From an uncultured Eubacteriales bacterium (GTDB lineage: Bacteria; Bacillota; Clostridia; Oscillospirales; Oscillospiraceae), in assembly GCA_900545515.1 (NCBI GenBank), contig UQZA01000035.1, forward strand, positions 1-25,132: 25,132 nucleotides of DNA. The letters run 5' to 3'. Positions within the stretch are counted from its first letter, which is position 1. Every line of letters starts with the position of its first letter. The notes beneath the pieces were generated by a model. The model was not told where the DNA came from. It saw only the letters and a list, made by a program, of their open reading frames with translations, and did no database searches. The position numbers were made by a program, and so were the translations under genes. Positions 22,771 through 25,132 of this stretch are shown piece after piece.

Positions 22771-24258
22771 ATGGATTTGGCGGATTTTCGCAATCAAATT
22801 GACGAAATCGATCAGGAGCTGATGGCCCTTTTCCGGCGGCGGATGGAGACGGTGGAACAAATTGCCGCCTACAAGGAGCAGCATGGCCTGCCTGTTTATG
22901 ATCCTCAGCGGGAGGAGGAAAAACGAACGGCCCTCCTGGCGCAGCTGCCCCCGGCGCTGCGCGATGACGCCGGGGCCCTCCTCACCTGCCTGTTCACCCT
23001 GAGCAAAGCCCACCAGAGCCGCCACGCCGCCATGCCGCGCCGCTGCGGCCTCCTGGGCCGGAGGCTGGCCCACAGCTACTCCCCTGCCATTCACGCTCGC
23101 CTGGGCTCTTACGAATACCGGCTTTTTCAGCGGGAACCGGAGGAATTGGAAGCCTTTCTGCGGGAAGGGGCCTGGGATGGGCTGAATGTCACCATTCCTT
23201 ACAAGCAGGCTGCCGCCGCCTGCTGTGACCGGCTCTCCCCCCTGGCCCAACGCCTGGGCAGCGTCAACACCCTGGTGCGCTGCCCAGACGGGAGCCTGTA
23301 TGGAGACAACACCGACGCTTGGGGCTTTGGGGAAGCCTTTCGTCGGCTGCATGTGGGCTGCACCGGAAAGAAGGCCCTGGTTCTGGGCTCCGGCGGGGCC
23401 TCCGTCACAGTGCAGGCAGTACTCCGGCAGCTGGGGGCCCAGGTGGTGGTGATCTCCCGAACCGGCGCAGACAATTACGAAAACCTGGACCGCCACCGGG
23501 ACGCGGCCATTCTGATCAACGCCACCCCCGTGGGCATGTACCCGGACAACGGAGAAAGTCCCCTGGCTCTGGACCGCCTACCCCGGCTGGAGGCAGTGTT
23601 TGACCTCATTTACAACCCCGCCCGGACCCGACTCCTGCTGGAGGCGGAGGCGCGGGGCATTCCCTGCTCCAACGGCCTCACCATGCTGGTGGCCCAGGCG
23701 GCCAAGTCCTCGGAGCAATTCACCGGTCAGGCAATCTCTCAAAGCGTCCAGGACACCATTGTGGCCCAGGTGGGGGCCGAGATGGAAAACTGGGTGCTCA
23801 TCGGGATGCCCGGCTGTGGAAAAACCCGGATTGGTCAGCTCCTGGCCCAGCGTACCGGCCGCCCCTTTGTGGATGGAGACCGAGAGCTGGAGGTCCGGTC
23901 CGGAATGCCCATTCCGGTGTTTTTTAGCCGCTACGGGGAGGCGGCCTTCCGGGACCTGGAAGCCCAGGTGCTGCAGGATTTGGGAAAGGGCTCGGGTCAA
24001 GTCATTGCCACCGGCGGTGGCTGCGTCACCCGGGAGGAAAACTACCTATCCCTACGGCAAAACGGGAAAATCATCTGGATTCAGCGGCCATTGAACCTCC
24101 TCAGCATCCAGGGGCGGCCTCTGTCACAGGAAATGGGCCTGGAAGAGCTTTTCAAAGCCCGCCGGAGCCTGTATGCCCGCTTTGCCGGCTGCACCGTCTC
24201 CAATGCCGGTACATTTGAAGAGGTCATCCAACAAATTTTGGAGGTAACCGCCCCATGA
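22771..24258 (+). CDS. Chorismate mutase - shikimate dehydrogenase - shikimate kinase fusion
   Basis: One 495-residue polypeptide carries three pathway activities. Residues 1-85 are an AroQ-type chorismate mutase with expected active-site residues R7, K35, D44, R47 and E48. Residues about 90-335 are AroE, with SYSP at 102-105, catalytic K145 in NVTIPYK, NTDAWGF at 180-186 with D182, NADPH loop GSGGAS at 206-211 and NATPVGMYP. Residues about 340-495 are shikimate kinase, with Walker A GMPGCGKT at 345-352, DGD at 368-370, an arginine at 394, GGG at 415-417 and a LID arginine near 449. The key residues of all three domains are present, so all are probably active. The ATG lies 3 bases after the aroC stop. 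It joins steps 4, 5 and the branch after step 7. Confidence 0.93.
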   Translation: MDLADFRNQIDEIDQELMALFRRRMETVEQIAAYKEQHGLPVYDPQREEEKRTALLAQLPPALRDDAGALLTCLFTLSKAHQSRHAAMPRRCGLLGRRLAHSYSPAIHARLGSYEYRLFQREPEELEAFLREGAWDGLNVTIPYKQAAAACCDRLSPLAQRLGSVNTLVRCPDGSLYGDNTDAWGFGEAFRRLHVGCTGKKALVLGSGGASVTVQAVLRQLGAQVVVISRTGADNYENLDRHRDAAILINATPVGMYPDNGESPLALDRLPRLEAVFDLIYNPARTRLLLEAEARGIPCSNGLTMLVAQAAKSSEQFTGQAISQSVQDTIVAQVGAEMENWVLIGMPGCGKTRIGQLLAQRTGRPFVDGDRELEVRSGMPIPVFFSRYGEAAFRDLEAQVLQDLGKGSGQVIATGGGCVTREENYLSLRQNGKIIWIQRPLNLLSIQGRPLSQEMGLEELFKARRSLYARFAGCTVSNAGTFEEVIQQILEVTAP

Positions 24259-24701
24259 AGCTTTTGATTCTCAACGGCCCCAACCTAAACCTCCTGGGCC
24301 AGCGGGAGCCGGAGATTTACGGCTCCGCCACCTACCACGATCTCCTGGCCCTGATCCAAGAAACCGCCCAGAGGCTGGGCCTGAAGGCAGACGTTCGCCA
24401 GTCCAACCACGAGGGGGACCTGGTGGACTGGATTCAGGACGCTTACGGCGTGTACGATGGTATCGTCCTCAACCCCGGGGCCTACACTCACACCAGCATC
24501 GCCCTCTTGGACGCCCTTCTGGCAGTGGGCATCCCCACAGTGGAGGTCCACCTCTCGGACCTTAAAACGCGGGAGCCCTTTCGCCAAATCTCCTACATCC
24601 GCCCGGCCTGCGCAGCTACCTTCATGGGGCTGGGAATCGAGGGGTACCGGCGGGGGATGGAGTTTCTGGAGGGCAAAATCAGGCAGGAACTGCATACATA
24701 G
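24255..24701 (+). CDS. aroQ: Type II 3-dehydroquinate dehydratase
   Basis: It dehydrates 3-dehydroquinate to 3-dehydroshikimate (step 3). The 148-residue length and motifs are those of the dodecameric type II enzyme: NGPNLNLLGQREPEIYG with the catalytic tyrosine, SNHEGDLVDWI, NPGAYTHTSIALLDAL, and EVHLSDLKTREPFR with the catalytic histidine. ATG 24255 overlaps the stop of the fusion gene. It is the last gene of the operon and completes the set of pathway enzymes. Confidence 0.96.
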   Translation: MKLLILNGPNLNLLGQREPEIYGSATYHDLLALIQETAQRLGLKADVRQSNHEGDLVDWIQDAYGVYDGIVLNPGAYTHTSIALLDALLAVGIPTVEVHLSDLKTREPFRQISYIRPACAATFMGLGIEGYRRGMEFLEGKIRQELHT

Positions 24702-24732
24702 CCTACCTCATTTTGATTTGCAAGCTGAACTG

Positions 24733-24778
24733 CCCCCTAAAGTAGACCAAGGAAAAATCCAAAGTCGGCTTTAGGGGG
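24733..24778. repeat. 10-bp inverted repeat downstream of aroQ
   Basis: CCCCCTAAAG (24733-24742) and CTTTAGGGGG (24769-24778) are perfect arms around 26 bases. No T-tract follows on the + strand, so it is a poor standard terminator. The outer sequence faintly resembles insertion-sequence ends, but no transposase is present. Confidence 0.6.
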
Positions 24779-24941
24779 TAAATCTATGTTGAAATCGCCG
24801 CACGCATCAGAAAGGTGCAATGAATTGCGCAACTTATTGTACCTTATCTGCAGGCCGCATATACGATCCGTTACGATACGGGAGTATTATTTCATACCCG
24901 TGCGCTCCCTGCAAGCCGCCGTTAGTTTTGACGTTTACGTA

Positions 24942-24988
24942 AAAATAGGGCACACCGCCCACAGCCTGGAGGCTGTAGGGGTGTGCCC
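24942..24988 (-). terminator. Intrinsic terminator of the SLH-domain gene
   Basis: On the minus strand GGGCACACC and GGTGTGCCC form perfect 9-bp arms (24988-24948), with an inner ACAGCCT/AGGCTGT stem, followed directly by TATTTTT. Seven A residues on the other side of the hairpin could also help it act on + strand transcripts. Confidence 0.85.
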
Positions 24989-25013
24989 AAAAAAAGAGGT
25001 AAAAGGAGAAGGA

Positions 25014-25132
25014 TCAGAAATTTTGATCCAGAATCGTCAGCAGCTTGGCCAGCTGAGCGCGGGTTAAGGTATCCTTAGGCTGCAGCGTGCCGTTGGGGAA
25101 ACCCTCAAAGAGATTTTTAGCGGTAGCCCAGG
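25014..25132 (-). CDS. SLH-domain protein, C-terminal fragment
   Basis: The minus strand encodes 38 residues ending in a stop at 25014-25016. The pattern WATAKNLFEGFPNGTLQP, then DTLTRAQLAKLLTIL, is the C-terminal part of an S-layer homology repeat. Such domains anchor exported proteins to cell-wall polymers. The rest of the gene lies beyond the window, so its length, the number of SLH repeats and the catalytic or adhesive part are unknown. Confidence 0.8.
   Translation of the reverse strand, partial: WATAKNLFEGFPNGTLQPKDTLTRAQLAKLLTILDQNF

Larger units (their letters stand above)
24702..25013. other. Gene-free interval between aroQ and SLH gene
   Basis: About 310 bases between the convergent aroQ and SLH genes. 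It holds the inverted repeat at 24733-24778 and the SLH gene terminator. A 93-residue open frame from 24786 is not recognisable as a protein and overlaps that terminator and the SLH gene. Confidence 0.65.

Noticed and set aside
22276..23496. 406-codon minus-strand open frame opposite aroC and the fusion gene
   Set aside because: Antisense shadow in GC-rich coding DNA; the sense strand carries well-conserved enzymes.
24786..25067. 93-residue open frame after aroQ
   Set aside because: There is no ribosome binding site or recognisable family, and it runs through the terminator and into the SLH gene on the other strand.

Overview
The window looks like chromosomal DNA of a GC-rich, endospore-forming member of the Firmicutes/Clostridia, most likely in the Oscillospiraceae (Flavonifractor/Intestinimonas/Lawsonibacter-like). 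The basis is the sporulation genes (spoIID, spoVAC), SigA-type promoters, strong GGAGG ribosome binding sites, a clostridial-style FeoAB and an SLH-domain protein. The taxonomic call is inference from gene content and style; no search was run.

Layout. 119-2671 (+): a YgiQ-type radical SAM protein and a tandem-OB single-strand DNA-binding protein. 2717-4800 (-): feoA-feoB, a ferrous iron uptake operon. 4927-10001 (-): a three-gene operon encoding a TerB_N/TerB_C protein, a BrxD-like (DUF2791) ATPase and an Lhr-like DEAD/DEAH helicase. This matches the Shango anti-phage system in its protein set and is the main accessory element here. It has its own SigA promoter, and a terminator for leftward transcription lies just upstream. 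10366-12117 (-): an ABC exporter of the MdlB/MsbA type. 12408-14941: two RluA-family pseudouridine synthase paralogues (+) on either side of spoIID (-). 15028-17016 (-): secG, a ZIP metal transporter with a palindromic operator-like site over its -10 box, and a lone spoVAC. 17203-17793 (+): a cytidylate kinase-like protein. 18349-24701 (+): a tightly coupled shikimate operon. 25014-25132 (-): the C-terminal end of an SLH-domain protein, cut by the window edge.

The aro operon encodes every step from erythrose-4-phosphate plus PEP to chorismate, and then to prephenate: aroF (type I-beta DAHP synthase), aroB, aroA, aroC, a chorismate mutase-AroE-AroK triple fusion, and type II aroQ. Adjacent genes overlap by ATGA or a few bases, or lie 3 bases apart. 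It is preceded by a near-consensus promoter and a leader of about 165 nt that can fold into three hairpins. The third hairpin is followed by TTTT, and an upstream segment could pair with its 3' arm, so the leader resembles an attenuator.

Non-coding features include bidirectional terminators between convergent genes and GC-rich palindromic repeats in the three largest gene-free intervals (10012-10365, 16258-16569, 17794-18348). Parts of these repeats recur between sites, one of them inverted, which suggests a dispersed REP-like element.
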